A stretch of 64,000 bases of DNA from Aphrophora alni (lineage: Eukaryota; Arthropoda; Insecta; Hemiptera; Aphrophoridae), in NCBI GenBank assembly GCA_963513935.1, contig OY740773.1:101231291-101295290 (forward strand). The letters run 5' to 3'. How positions within the stretch are numbered: the stretch's first letter is position 1; each line of letters begins with the position of its first letter. Both the position numbers and the translations under genes were made by a program. Shown piece by piece: positions 1-12,243 of the stretch. The notes below the pieces were generated by a model that did no database searches, had not been told where the DNA came from, and was given only the letters and a program-made list of their open reading frames with translations.

Positions 1-3000
1 CTACAACGGTCTGCCAGGTTGTATAGACTATGAGAGGCGGCACTACAACGGTCTGACAGGTTGAATAGACTATGAGAGGCGGCACTACAACGGTCTGCCA
101 GGTTGATTAGATTATGAGAGGCAGAGGTGGCACTACAACGGTCTGCCAGGTTGTATAGACTATGAGAGGCGGCACTACAACGGTCTGCCAGGTTGAATAG
201 ACTATGAGAGGCGGCACTACAACGGTCTGCCAGGTTGATTAGATTATGAGAGGCAGAGGTGGCACTACAGCGGCCCGCCAGGTTGAATAGACTATGAGAG
301 GCGGCATTACAACGGTCTGCCAGGTTGATTAGACTATGAGAGGCAGAGGCGGCACTACAACGGCCCGCCAGGTAGAATAGACTATGAGAGGCGGCACTAC
401 AACGGTCTGACAGGTTGAATAGACTATGAGAGGCGGCACTACAACGGTCTGCCAGGTTGTATAGACTATGAGAGGCGGCACTACAACGGTCTGACAGGTT
501 GAATAGACTATGAGAGGTGGCACTACAACGGTCTGACAGGTTGAATAGACTATGAGAGGCGGCACTACAACGGTCTGCCAGGTTGTATAGACTATGAGAG
601 GCGGCACTACAACGGTCTGACAGGTTGTATAGACTATGAGAGGCGGCACTACAACGGTCTGACAGGTTCTATAGACTATGAGAGGCGGCACTACAACGGT
701 CTGCCAGGTTGAATAGACTATGAGAGGCGGTACTACAACGGTCTGCCAGTTTGAATAGACTATGAGAGGCGGCACTACAACGGTCTGCCAGTTTGAATAG
801 ACTATGAGAGGCGGCACTACAACGGTCTGCCAGGTTGAATAGACTATGAGAGGCGGCACTACAACGGTCTGCCAGTTTGAATAGACTATGAGAGGCGGCA
901 CTACAACGGTCTGCCAGGTTGTATAGACTATGAGAGGCGGCACTACAACGGTCTGCCAGGTTGAATAGACTATGAGAGGCGGCACTACAACGGTCTGCCA
1001 GGTTGTATAGACTATGAGAGGCGGCACTACAACGGTCTGCCAGGTTGATTAGATTATGAGAGGCAGAGGTGGCACTACAGCGGCCCGCCAGGTTGAATAG
1101 ACTATGAGAGGCGGCACTACAACGGTCTGCCAGGTTGATTAGACTATGAGAGGCAGAGGCGGCACTACAACGGCCCGCCAGGTAGAATAGACTATGAGAG
1201 GCGGCACTACAACGGTCTGACAGGTTGAATAGACTATGAGAGGCGGCACTACAACGGTCTGCCAGGTTGTATAGACTATGAGAGGCGGCACTACAACGGT
1301 CTGACAGGTTGAATAGACTATGAGAGGTGGCACTACAACGGTCTGACAGGTTGAATAGACTATGAGAGGCGGCACTACAACGGTCTGACAGGTTGAATAG
1401 ACTATGAGAGGCGGCACTACAACGGTCTGACAGGTTCTATAGACTATGAGAGGCGGCACTACAACGGTCTGCCAGTTTGAATAGACTATGAGAGGCGGCA
1501 CTACAACGGTCTGCCAGGTTGTATAGACTATGAGAGGCGGCACTACAACGGTCTGCCAGGTTGAATAGACTATGAGAGGCGGCACTACAACGGTCTGCCA
1601 GGTTGTATAGACTATGAGAGGCGGCACTACAACGGTCTGCCAGGTTGATTAGATTATGAGAGGCAGAGGTGGCACTACAGCGGCCCGCCAGGTTGAATAG
1701 ACTATGAGAGGCGGCACTACAACGGTCTGCCAGGTTGATTAGACTATGAGAGGCAGAGGCGGCACTACAACGGCCCGCCAGGTAGAATAGACTATGAGAG
1801 GCGGCACTACAACGGTCTGACAGGTTGAATAGACTATGAGAGGCGGCACTACAACGGTCTGCCAGGTTGTATAGACTATGAGAGGCGGCACTACAACGGT
1901 CTGACAGGTTGAATAGACTATGAGAGGTGGCACTACAACGGTCTGACAGGTTGAATAGACTATGAGAGGCGGCACTACAACGGTCTGCCAGGTTGTATAG
2001 ACTATGAGAGGCGGCACTACAACGGTCTGACAGGTTGTATAGACTATGAGAGGCGGCACTACAACGGTCTGACAGGTTCTATAGACTATGAGAGGCGGCA
2101 CTACAACGGTCTGCCAGTTTGAATAGACTATGAGAGGCGGCACTACAACGGTCTGCCAGGTTGTATAGACTATGAGAGGCGGCACTACAACGGTCTGCCA
2201 GGTTGAATAGACTATGAGAGGCGGCACTACAACGGTCTGCCAGGTTGTATAGACTATGAGAGGCGGCACTACAACGGTCTGACAGGTTCTATAGACTATG
2301 AGAGGCGGCACTACAACGGTCTGCCAGTTTGAATAGACTATGAGAGGCGGCACTACAACGGTCTGCCAGGTTGTATAGACTATGAGAGGCGGCACTATAA
2401 TGGTCTGACAGGTTGAATAGCCTATGAGAGGCGACACTACGACGGTCTGACAGGTTGAATAGACTATGAGAGGCGGCACTACGACGGTCTGCCAGGTTGA
2501 ATAGACTATGAGAGGCGGCACTACAACGGTCTGCCAGGTTGTATAGACTATGAGAGGCGGCACTACGACGGTCTGCCAGTTTGAATAGACTATGAGAGGC
2601 GGCACTACAACGGTCTGCCAGGTGTATAGACTATGAGAGGCGGCACTATAATGGTCTGACAGGTTGAATAGCCTATGAGAGGCGACACTACGACGGTCTG
2701 ACAGGTTGAATAGACTATGAGAGGCGGCACTACGACGGTCTGCCAGGTTGAATAGCCTATGAGAGGCGACACTACGACGGTCTGACAGGTTGAATAGACT
2801 ATGAGAGGCGGCATTACAACGGTCTGCCAAGTTCAATAGACAACGGAGAAGCGGCACTACAACGGTTTGCCAGGTTGAATAGACTATGAGAGGCGGCACT
2901 ACAACGGTCTGCCAGGTTGAATAGACTATGAGAGGCGGCACTACAACGGTCTGCCAGGTTGAATAGACTATGAGAGGCGGCACTACAACGGTCTGCCAGG

Positions 3001-3285
3001 TTGAATAGACTATGAGAGGCGGCACTACAACGGTTTGCCAGGTTGAATAGACTATGAGAGGCGGCACTACAACGGTCTGCCAGGTTGATTAGACTATGAG
3101 AGGCAGAGGCGGCACTACAACGGTCTGCCAGGTTGAATAGACTATGAGAGGCGACACTACAACGGTCTGCCAGGTTGAATAGACTATGAGAGGCGGCACT
3201 ATAACAGTCTTCCAGGTTCAATAGACTCTGAGAGGCGGCACTATAATGGTTTGCCTAGTTAATAGATTATGAGAGGCGAGACTAC
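1..3285. repeat. 42-bp satellite array with 48-bp variant units and higher-order periods
   Basis: Head-to-tail copies of a 42-bp unit (core CTACAACGGTCTGCCAGG followed by TTGAATAGACTATGAGAGG) fill this stretch from the first base, so the array is cut by the window edge. Some units carry a 6-bp duplication (GAGAGGCAGAGG) and are 48 bp. A marker variant (CAGCGGCCCGCC) recurs at 269, 1079 and 1679, so blocks of 810 bp (17x42 + 2x48) and 600 bp (12x42 + 2x48) are duplicated. Units near 2400-2800 are more diverged, and the right end (after 3185) decays into unique sequence. Because 42 and 48 are multiples of three, long frames stay open on the minus strand (14-residue repeat with PPLIVY and WQTVVV). 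A second minus-strand frame (NLADRCSAASHSLF) is also open, which argues against coding. Confidence 0.97.
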
Positions 3286-5045
3286 TCCCTATAAAACCAT
3301 TTAGAATGGATATAGCCAACCACGAAGAATAGCTAAAAGGAACACTTCCCTACCCATGAATGGAATGTTTTACAGACGGCTTTAAAACAAACCATAGCAC
3401 AGATGCTGACATCAGTAGAAGTAGAACCTGTTCTGCTTAAAGCAATGTACCTATCGATCAGAGATTCCAGTCATAATGGAACGTGTGTAGTAGACGGTCT
3501 TATGTCCGATGCTGTTATTAACTATTTGACACAGTTCGTTTAGTTATGTTTTTTATTAATAATAAATCACTATTTATTATTATTGCACCCAACGAGTTGT
3601 ATCGGGGGGGGGGGGGGAGATGGGTTTAATCAGTTTCATGATCTGCATAAATTAGAGGGAATTCGAAAAAACAAGCATTTCTATATTAGGACCTATAAAA
3701 AGGAACAATTGCAGTGGAAAAATAATTGCCGCTTATCAAGAATGTGTACGACTCTGTTACATTTAACCTTGGATAAATGCGTCACGTCTGTTAAAATAAT
3801 TGAAGTATATAATATGTCAGTTGTAACAACTTTGCAGTTTAACTTGAACAAATAGTTATAATTATGTTCTCATTGCACGTTTACAGTCACGTTATATAAG
3901 GCATTAGAACATATTAGGTTGCAAGGTGTATTGCATGATTAGTGTATTTAACCTACGTCTTTTTTCGGAATGAAAAGACTGTGTGTAATGCTGTGCTTTC
4001 TATAAGGTAGAGTAGGAATATGCAAAATTTTGAGGCACGGAAAATTTTTAGAGGCGAAAAATTGAGAGCGCAAATTTTGTTGGATGATAAATGTTTAAAA
4101 ACGTAATTTATAGTATAATTCATTAATACTACCGAAAGTGACCCGCGTGTTTAAGCTAAGCACGAGTTATAAATGATATTTTTCATCATGATACAAAAAG
4201 TACACAATAGGCCTAAGCAAAATAAAAACTAGTACATTTCTCTTAATTAATGCAAGAGTTTTTGGAAAATTAGAAACATCTATAAATCTTTTAATTTTAA
4301 ACGACTCTTAATCATCGAAAATCCACTCCATGAAGTAGATAGTTTCACATCTTTAGATTTAACTAAATAAACCAATAAAACTTCGTCTCTTACTTGTTTT
4401 GGTTTAACATTTTCAACTCTGCACCACTCAGAAAACATAAATATATTATTCTTCATATCTATCGCGAGATTTCTCTGGTATGTTTAGTAATATGTCTGAA
4501 GCTTTCAATAACTTATCTTGTATGTTGGAAACATTTGCAGCAGTCATTTTCAAACGCGTAAATACAACAGTAAAATATTTTGACAATTCTATTGTTAATT
4601 ATTTAAGATCAGCTGATTTTCAAACGCACAAATGCATTGGAAAGAAACGTTCTCCTGGAAACTAAATTAGAGCAATGGAATCTCAGATGGTCGTTTTTCC
4701 TTTGCTCTAAATTTGTGATTGGGAAACGATCACTTTCGTTGCTCTCAGCTGTTATCTAAAACAGCTGCTTTCGTTGTAGTGTGATGAAAAATCCTTTTCA
4801 TACCTCCGCATACTGTTAGGTTAGGTTAGGTACAATTAATTCTGTCCTGATGTAGATTTATCGATATATTTGCTATACCTAAACATGCAACAATCATATC
4901 ATCTTGTACAGCATTAAAAGAGGTAAATATCTTGTATATCATTTGTAAAATGAATATTTGAAGTCAAACCATTTTAACGAACGCCATTTTGAAACGGAGT
5001 GAAAATGTTTAGAGTTTGTGTACACTCGAAACTAAAGATATAAAA
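3286..5045. other. AT-rich intergenic DNA, no gene recognised
   Basis: Single-copy-looking, AT-rich sequence after the satellite. It contains a 14-base G run (3604-3617), a short TTAGG-type run (4815-4831) and a small imperfect hairpin whose arms are TAAATTAGAGCAA near 4664 and TTGCTCTAAATTT near 4703. Frames at 3583-3855 and 4480-4665 have no recognisable motif, and I treat them as chance. Confidence 0.6.
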
Positions 5046-5047
5046 CA

Positions 5048-5118
5048 CTAGGGTACCTGTGCTCGAAATCGAATATTCTAGGGTACTTGTGCTGAAAAAT
5101 CGAAATCGAAATCGAAAG
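5048..5118. repeat. Small direct repeat and (AAATCG)n run
   Basis: CTAGGGTACCTGTGCT and CTAGGGTACTTGTGCT lie about 39 bp apart, each followed by AAATCGAA. The second copy continues into about three AAATCG hexamers. It looks like local slippage. Confidence 0.7.
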
Positions 5119-5359
5119 ATAAAATTCAAGAACAAGATAAATCAGGAATTTATTGTATAAATTGTAGGCATTAACCCTTAGAATTATTCTAAGGTCGTGA
5201 CAAAGTGTGCTGGTGAACTTTCATTTTCTACAATTAAACGCGTTAAATAGACATTTCACTCAAGAGGAGAAAGTGAATCGCTAGATTTTCGTATCATTGA
5301 AAAAAAAAATTCTAAAACCAAGCAGTGCAGATAAAAGAGCATAGTATAAAAATAGATTT

Positions 5360-5600
5360 GTTTTCTTGTTTAAAGGCTAGAAACCTCTCGGTCATTATTC
5401 CCTTATACAAAAAGGAAGGAAATAATATAATATAAAGCTTCCTATCCCTTGCACACTCTAATAGCGTTTAAGGTAGGGAGAGAACAAGAAATAGTCAATA
5501 AAAATCAATAAAGGGATCTAACCCAAGATTCCCTGAAAAAAGGTGTATATCCAGTTAGGTTCTCTTGGGTTTGCAAAGTCCATACTCACTACAAATGAAG
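5360..5600 (+). repeat. Family A dispersed element, copy 1
   Basis: It starts with TTAAAGGCTAGAAACCTCTC, then GGTCATTATTCCC, AAAAAGGAA, CTCTAATAGCG and GAGAGAACAAGAA, and ends near GTATATCCAGTTAGG and ACTCACTACAAATGA. The same ordered blocks recur near 6960, 9530, 27785, 29385, 46365(-), 48780(-), 54320(-) and 58860. No terminal inverted repeat or coding motif is visible, so the element class is unknown. Confidence 0.8.
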
Positions 5601-6230
5601 CCTAATTGAAAGTGACCTGACAAAAGTGCTGGATTTTCAAGAAATTATTGAGAAATTGTCTATAGCCGAGCATCGCAGATAAACACATGTCTGCATGTAA
5701 AAAACTACATTGGATTTTTATAAATTTTCTTAGATTTTAACTTGGTAAAAACGAAAAATACACTTAACAAATTTCATCACGTTTTTACACTCAAGTTTTT
5801 GTCTGAATTTAGCGTAAAATTCCTAATTAACTTAATTGATTTTTTAATGGGCTTAAAACTAAGACTTTTTACGTTAATTCTATCAATTAAATCTGGAATT
5901 GGCAATAAAAAGGGGGGATGTTAATAATTGAAAAGAGTAGTGTTAGACGGAGATTGGTAAAGTAGTTTTTGCTTTAGGAGGAAAGTCGTATAATCGTGTC
6001 GAAACAGGTTACGTAATAGTTTGTAGTGAGTAATATTACTGGTGAGGTTCAGCAGGTTTCGACATGTTGTCTGGGGTTCTAGGAAGAAATATAAACAACC
6101 TGCTGTTGGATTTATCATATTTCAACAAGCTATATAAGTTCAGTATCTCGCTGACCATCTAATCTAATGCCTCCCTCAGTTTATATCCATCATTCGAACG
6201 CTACTGTGCTTGTGTTTTTATATCTAGAAT
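5601..6230. other. AT-rich intergenic DNA, nothing recognised
   Basis: No repeat match within the window and no domain. Small frames at 5742-5924 (+) and 5921-6118 (-) are low complexity and probably chance. Confidence 0.5.
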
Positions 6231-6745
6231 ATGGCTCACAGAAGTTGTGTAGTTTATCCCGTCAACTTCTGTTATGTTTGTGGTGAATACACAGCGTAAA
6301 AAGTCAAAAAAGAAACAAAAGTGAATTTGTGAAGGAAGTTTATTTTGAAATTTGGAGATCAAGACAAAGCATATCTCCACATATGGTGTTCAGAAGATGC
6401 GATGAAGGTTTGTGGTTTAAGGAATACTAAGGGCCCTGACTACGAAACCATTGTACAACACATGCTAGCAGCGAATAAAGGTAAAGGATGCAAGATGAGC
6501 TTAAAAGTTCATTTCTTACACTTCCATATTGACTATTTTCCTGAAAACTTGAGAGTCTACAGTGAAGAACAGGGTGAAAGATTTCACAAGAAATCTAGGG
6601 ACGTAACCAAGGAAGATGGAATGTCAATAGGTTAGCTGACTACTGTTGGATGCTCAACCGAGAAACCAGAGAAGAAAATCAGAAACGAATTCTGAAAAGC
6701 ATCAAAGAAAAAAAGAAAAAGTTTCACAAGAAAAAATAGTAAACC
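6231..6745 (+). pseudogene. Frameshifted, internally deleted copy of a repetitive arthropod protein family
   Basis: From ATG at 6231 the frame reads a Cys-rich start containing NFCYVCGEYT, then stops. A second frame resumes FVKEVYF. A third (6345-6635) reads GDQDKAYLHIWC, then jumps to KMSLKVHFLHFHIDYFPENL and EEQGERFHK. After a further shift near 6615 it reads LADYCWMLNRET and a Lys-rich tail ending at a stop near 6740, followed by an A-rich run. From memory, CYVCGEYT...GDQDK and KMSLKIHFLHSHLDFFPENL are the two ends of a multicopy arthropod protein family of unknown function, probably transposon-linked. The middle part (several hundred residues in relatives) is missing. With at least three shifts and a deletion, this copy cannot make the full protein. 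Family recognition is from memory and could not be searched. Confidence 0.65.
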
Positions 6746-6959
6746 TGAAATTGTGTATAAATATCAGAAACAATTTTTTGATTACTTAAAAAAAAAAAAA
6801 GAAAAAAAGTTTAGTAATAAATAAGTATTTTTATCAAGAATTTTATTAACCTATACGTTATGGGATGTTATGGAAGTCATTTTTAGAATCTACGATCTTT
6901 AAAACATATAAATTTACCAAAAATATCCCTGTAGCTGGAATACATTACAATAATAAAAT
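6746..6959. other. A-rich tail region and unique DNA
   Basis: A-rich tract near 6788-6808 (A runs broken by G) just after the pseudogene stop, compatible with a retroposed poly(A) but too impure to be sure. The rest is unremarkable. Confidence 0.4.
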
Positions 6960-7225
6960 TGAAGATTTGTTTCTTATTTAAAGGTTAAAAACCTCCTGAT
7001 CATTAAAAAAAAAAGGAATAAAACGAAAACAAACTCCTGGTCTTCGAATAATCTAATAGCGTCAGGGTCGGAAGAGAACAAGAATTGGTTAAGAGAGACC
7101 TGATAGAAAAATAGGAAAGAAAGAGATCTAAGCCAATACTAAATTAAAACAGGTTTTCATCCAGATGTGTTCCTCGGGATTACTATGTCTTTACTCACTT
7201 CAAATGGGCTGATTGAAAACGGGTA
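6960..7225 (+). repeat. Family A dispersed element, copy 2
   Basis: This is the clearest family A copy: TTTAAAGGTTAAAAACCTCC, AAAAAAAGGAATAAAAC, ATCTAATAGCGTCAGGGTCG, GAAGAGAACAAGAATTGG, TTAAGAGAGACCTGATAG, AAAGAGATCTAAGCC, CATCCAGATGTG and TTTACTCACTTCAAATGG. It gives the ancestral order against which the satellite-bearing copies can be read. It lies about 200 bp downstream of the pseudogene at 6231-6745. Confidence 0.85.
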
Positions 7226-7780
7226 AGAAATTGAAGAAAGGTAACTTTATATTGTATTCTAGAAACTATCTATGGTTTTAATAATTATTACTTATTGCTG
7301 TTTTTTAGTTTTACAGATACGCCTCATTTTAAAGGGTTTTATAACACAGTCAGACTCAGTACTTCTGCATCCCTTTAATTCAGAACGCTGACACTCCATT
7401 CCACTATCTTACAATTAGTATACACAAAAGGGTTGAAACTAGAATTTAAAGGAAAACCCTTGGAAGAGACGTAGTTCTCAATGCTTAAAACTGGGTCAAG
7501 GGTTGTGGTGGTGAGGGGCTGCACTTTATAAAATATATACTAATCATTTCTAATTAGTGCTATCATTAACTTCTATTGAAATATTTGTTATCTAATTATT
7601 TCTTTTAGTAAAGTTCTATAGCAAAAATGTGCTATGGTAGAGGCCTATCACATATTACGGTAGGACCTAAGAAAATGATATGGGTACTGAAATAGGTTAA
7701 TTATAACCTAACCTAACCCACCCATCACAAACCTAACCTATCATATATTACGGTAAGATCTAAGACAATGAAATGGATAC
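7226..7780. other. Intergenic DNA with interstitial TTAGG-type runs
   Basis: Mostly unremarkable AT-rich DNA. AACCTAACCTAACCC at about 7707-7722 and AACCTAACCTAT near 7732 are short interstitial runs of the insect telomere pentamer. Confidence 0.6.
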
Positions 7781-8290
7781 TGATTCTGACAAAAAGACTG
7801 GGCCATTTTATGAAACACTAAATTTGATAAAAATTAGCAAATTTCAATTCTGCATTTAATGGTGTACCAATCCTACCTCTCTATGACGAGAAATAACGAA
7901 ATTATTATGAAAAATGTAATTTCGGACGTTGACCTCCCGAGTAAGTTTTATATTGGTAACCCCGAGTCACCTACACGAGTGTACCAAGTTGAAACTCCTT
8001 CACATAAGTACGTGTTCAAGGCCTGCAAGTGCGAGACACTGACATAAGCGCAGCGAGTAGAGTCTAGCCGACATCAAGAAAGAAGTGATAAACACAATTA
8101 CGAAGTTCATAAAACCTGTTTAACAAACTCACCCTACTGGATAAGACCCCTTGATCTATCAATACGATTTACAGTGTTCCACAAGCCCCAATAAACCTAC
8201 TTTTAGAGAAACTGCTTGTATTACATTTTATTTGGGCTAGGTAAGTACCATGGTCAATTTGAAGTAGCCATCGATTAGTAAAACCAAATT
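7780..8290 (+). repeat. Family C dispersed element, copy 1 (3' two-thirds)
   Basis: Blocks in order: TTTCAATTCTGCATTTAATGG, GACCTCCCGAGTAAG, GCGCAGCGAGTAGAG, CAAGAAAGAAGTGATAAACAC, CACCCTACTGGATAAGACCC, ATCTATCAATACG, GGGCTAGGTAAGTACCATGG. The same order is seen at 21.0, 38.1-40.5 and 58.2 kb. The 62-codon frame at 7859-8047 runs through it and is not a gene. Confidence 0.8.
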
Positions 8291-9529
8291 GTAACTAAAA
8301 TTGCCGCCTCTTAAGCGTTACCAAATAAACACATTTCATACAACTCTTCCTTTCCATCTGTCCACCATTTTGTGTTTTTTCAATACAGTGTTTTAACAGT
8401 TTCGATATGGCGGCCTTTCAAAATTTATACAATTTAATTATTTAAAATACACACAATATTTAATAGCACCCATTTTGTGGAAAATAAAAAATTTTTGAGA
8501 ACGTACAAATTGTTGGTAAGAAAAACGATCTAGAAAATTTTATACCTCTGTTCGTTCTGAAGTTATATTTTGTTATTAATAAAAACACAAAATATCAGAC
8601 AGACGAAAAATGCGTTTTAAGACATGATTTTACAAGATATTTTTTTCTAATCTTGTGATATCTTCCTTCATTTCCAGAAGTTTGGGGACACATTTGATTA
8701 ACAACCAGTGAAAGAAAAACGGTGCCTAATTACTCCAAGGTGTACGATCGGTGGACATTTCATAGTTCGTTTCCAAATTTATATTTTAAAAATTCGCCAA
8801 TAGCTAAGTGAAGTTTAAAGCGGCACAATAATAGGACCAATAAATAAGACAAATGTGTCTATTTAGAATATCGTTCAATTAGGTAAATGAAGCCGCCTCC
8901 ATTGCATGTCTACCTCCTATACCCATTACATCACGCGATGGCCTACTTGATGGTGGAAAATATCAATAATCTACCTCCTTACTGCGGGTTACCTACATTA
9001 AGATCCAGTATTCCCCCCCCCCTCGTGGGATCGAGAAGTTAATTGCATTTATTGTGAAATTATGTATATGAAACCTGAATAGAATTCCTCCCAAACGTTT
9101 TTGAAACCCACCAAACTATAGGGATTGATTCCTTTAATGACTTGAAGCACTACAGACCTAACACTACACACCTAACGCGAGTGGTTCTGTTTCACAGAGA
9201 TAAAAACTCTTAAGTGTGCTGAGGGGCGAGTCCGCAAAGCAGTTCTCATGCGTGTCACTAGAGTACAGTAGAAAGAAACTCTTTGGACACTTGTAACCAG
9301 GGGATAAGATACTAGCATAGGTGACAAAATCCTAGATACGGGAATCGGTCGGCTTGGTTAGGCCTATTGGGAGCATGATAAACCTCTGGGTATTGTACAC
9401 GAGGGCTACTACTTCCGCATCTCCAAAAATCAATTTAATCTAAAACCTACCTAACTACAATGAATCAATCTCCTTCAAGCAAATACACCCTCTGGAACAA
9501 AAGCTGGCTCCTTTCCGTAGGAGCAAACT
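8291..9529. other. Intergenic DNA, no gene recognised
   Basis: AT-rich, then slightly more GC from 8880 to 9450. A 10-11-base C run lies near 9012. The phrase GATATGGCGGCCTTTCAAAA near 8405 resembles the internal part of the MITEs listed elsewhere, so a decayed element may be present. No boundary is visible. Confidence 0.4.
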
Positions 9530-9710
9530 ACGTTTTTTCTCTTCTTTTAAAGACAAAAACCTACCAGTCATCATCGCCACAAAAATAAAAGAAGATAAAA
9601 TAAAGTTCCCTATAATAACGTCAGGGTGGGAAAAGAACTCAAAGGAAATCGAGACGAAAAATACGGTCATGTCAGAAGGGGAACAACAGAGACGAAGCTG
9701 AGGATAAAGA
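9530..9710 (+). repeat. Family A dispersed element, copy 3
   Basis: TTTAAAGACAAAAACCTACC, AGTCATCATCG, AAAGAAGATAAAATAAAG, AACGTCAGGGTGGGAAAAG, AACTCAAAGGAAATCGAGACG. Diverged from copy 2. The minus-strand frame 9455-9670 is incidental. Confidence 0.7.
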
Positions 9711-11689
9711 AGTTCTGGCGAAAGACAAAATTGAGATTATGATGATTCAGAGTTGCCTGAAACGAATACAAAACTGTTGGAATAATCAAGATAAAAGGCT
9801 CCATGAAAAGAAGTGCATTAGTCAAATATGATTTATTTTATATATCCGAGGTAATTAATTAAGAAGGTTTTCGAAGATTACCTGTTTAAAGAAAAATGTC
9901 TATTTGCACCGTTTATAAAACGGATACACAGCTAATACCAAAAGTTGAGAAGCAGATTAAAACTGTACTTTTTTCAATAAAAATATACAAAAATTGCCCA
10001 CGTAACCTTTTAATCAAAGTTCATGTGTTCTTTACAACAAGAAAATTGGTTTTGACAATTTAAAGTACTATAAAACATTATTATAAAAATAAATATATTA
10101 TTATAGATATATTAAAATATCATAATATCATATAATATTAAAATATATATACATATAAATAACTTTTTATTTTATTTTTTGAAAATAGATCCTTAGGGAC
10201 TGTGAGTCGAACATTAGCTAGCTGCACCATCCTTTAAGAGACAACAAACTTTATTTCAATAAGTTAATATATTATTGTTTCTTAGTTACGTTTTACAAAA
10301 TGGAACAAAAATAAGTTTTAGTTACATATATTTTAGTTGTAATACAACAGTGTAAATTATCTCCTAGTTTTGAAGATGTGAAGTTGTTAGACTTTACTTG
10401 TTTCTTTTTATTTTAACTGTAATTCTAGAACCAGTATAAACTGTGAAAAAGTCTAATTAACTATCATTAGTCAAACTAAAAAGGTCTGATTCATAAAATT
10501 AGTGCATTGTTAAAAAAAAGAATTCTGTTTTTTTTTTTTATTTATTTACAATTTAAAAACAACTTTTAATCTGTAAATTATATTTTTTTAAATAAAAATA
10601 AACATTTTTCATATTAATAATTTTGAAAAGAATCGTTTATTGATTAAATGTTGGAAAAACAATTTTAAAATTAAAATTCTAAATTATTTTTGCACAAGTC
10701 AAGATATGAAAACTCAGTATTAAACAGATCTAATCAGATTAAACAAAAGTTTAAGACCGCACGTAATAGGTAAATTCTATTACCAGATTTATGAAAATTA
10801 ATTAAAACAATTATAAACTGAAAATTATTTAGACTCTCAAATTGTGAGCAAAGCTAGTAGGCTACAGTTAATTGGATTGTTGCCTGAATTTATACTTAAA
10901 CCTTAGAACAAGATACTTTGTTACTTTACGCTTGCATGAAATCGAATCATTATCTTTTATATACTTTTAACTGAAAACTACTATCAAACTTTTTTTTAAT
11001 TGACAGTCAAATTTTACCAAACGTAATTACACTGAATTTAACTTTCTTAAATATTTTGAATGTTATAAATATAGGCAAACATGATAGTTAGATCTACTTA
11101 AATGATTTTACTAACTGAGCCAATTTCCTTCAACTAAACCTATTGGATTTTTAGATTGCAAAACTGTATAAGGCCATTGTATGAGAGAGACAGAAAATGT
11201 TAACTCAGCTGTAGATAGGATTATAAACAGACTGCAGAACAGAAAGAGATTCAATTAATATTGAAATTTTAAATTCACTATTTTCCTTTATAATTCAATG
11301 ATTTTAAAAATAAACGAAACAAAACAAAATACGTAAAAGTTATTGCCCAGTTTTTTCAGAAGTTCGTAAAATCATATTTTCTATCAAAATTACATCTTCA
11401 TAAGAACTAAATAATAAATAGTAATAAATAAACATACTAGAAACCAAATTCAAAATGCAACTTGGAAAAAAACTCTTTAAAAGTTGTTTTAACTTGTGCA
11501 ACATTCATTACTAAGATTTAAGATAAATACAAGTATAATTAATCCATTTTAAGTTAAGTTATACCATAAACATTTTTATAAGAAAAGTAAGGCATGTAAG
11601 ACTCACAATCTGGATCTAGATGTAAAAGTCACTGAATTACCTGGAACAAGATCAAATCAAATTAGACAATATGAATTGATGGCATAAAT
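9711..11689. other. Very AT-rich intergenic block
   Basis: About 2 kb of strongly AT-rich DNA, including an A/T-only stretch near 10080-10160. No frame of note, no repeat recurrence that I could see, and no RNA gene. Confidence 0.6.
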
Positions 11690-12243
11690 ACAGTAAGAAA
11701 CGGGGAAGGACATGTTCTACTGGTAATAAAGAAAAGGCTCATATTATATAGATGAGTAAGTCTGAAAATGCGTGGTTTTTGTTTGTTTTTTGCAAATCAT
11801 TGTAACTTTCAAAATAGATGAGTTACAATTTGGTACTCGTATCTGTAAGTTACAAATGTGCCAGAAACAAAATGTACATTATGTATATTTTCAAAATGCC
11901 GGCCGTTTAAAGTATTTAACGAAGAATATCTCGAAAACCATTAACTTAAAAAAATATTTACAAGGGACAAAATATTTCCTCTTTAAACGACAAACGAAAT
12001 AGATTTTTTTTTTTTTTTTTTTTTTTAAATTTTGTCCATAGTTCAAAAGATAACCAAGTTGTTGACAAACACTAAACATTTTAATTTAAAGTTATGTTTT
12101 TGATTTTTAAAACAAAATGGCGGATAGGCGGAAAACTAAGCGTTTACGAACATAATTATGTTTTTTCATGAATGATTTTCTTTATTTTACGGTAGAAACA
12201 CCTTCTTGAAAAGTTTTCACTTTATTCGTGATTCACCTGTATA
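11690..12243. mobile_element. Decayed MITE-like element
   Basis: Internal phrases match the better-preserved MITE at 19726-20188: AAAATGCCGGCCGTTTAAAG, TATCTCGAAAACCATTAAC, AAAATGGCGG, and a right end reading GATTCACCTGTAT. A T run of 22 bases lies at about 12005-12026. The left end is not clear. Both frames here (11772-12002 + and 11891-12079 -) are on opposite strands of the same repeat and are not genes. Confidence 0.5.

Noticed and set aside
329..3221. Long minus-strand ORFs (up to 442 codons) with 14-residue repeats in the first 3 kb
   Set aside because: They follow from a 42-bp period divisible by three. A second frame on the same strand is open too, and single-base indels (near 2622 and 2840) move between frames without penalty, which a real protein would not tolerate.
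1..3285. CRISPR array
   Set aside because: Repeats are contiguous without unique spacers, and the rest of the window is eukaryotic in character.
7859..8047. 62-codon gene
   Set aside because: Lies wholly inside family C copy 1; the matching region of copy 8 does not preserve the frame.
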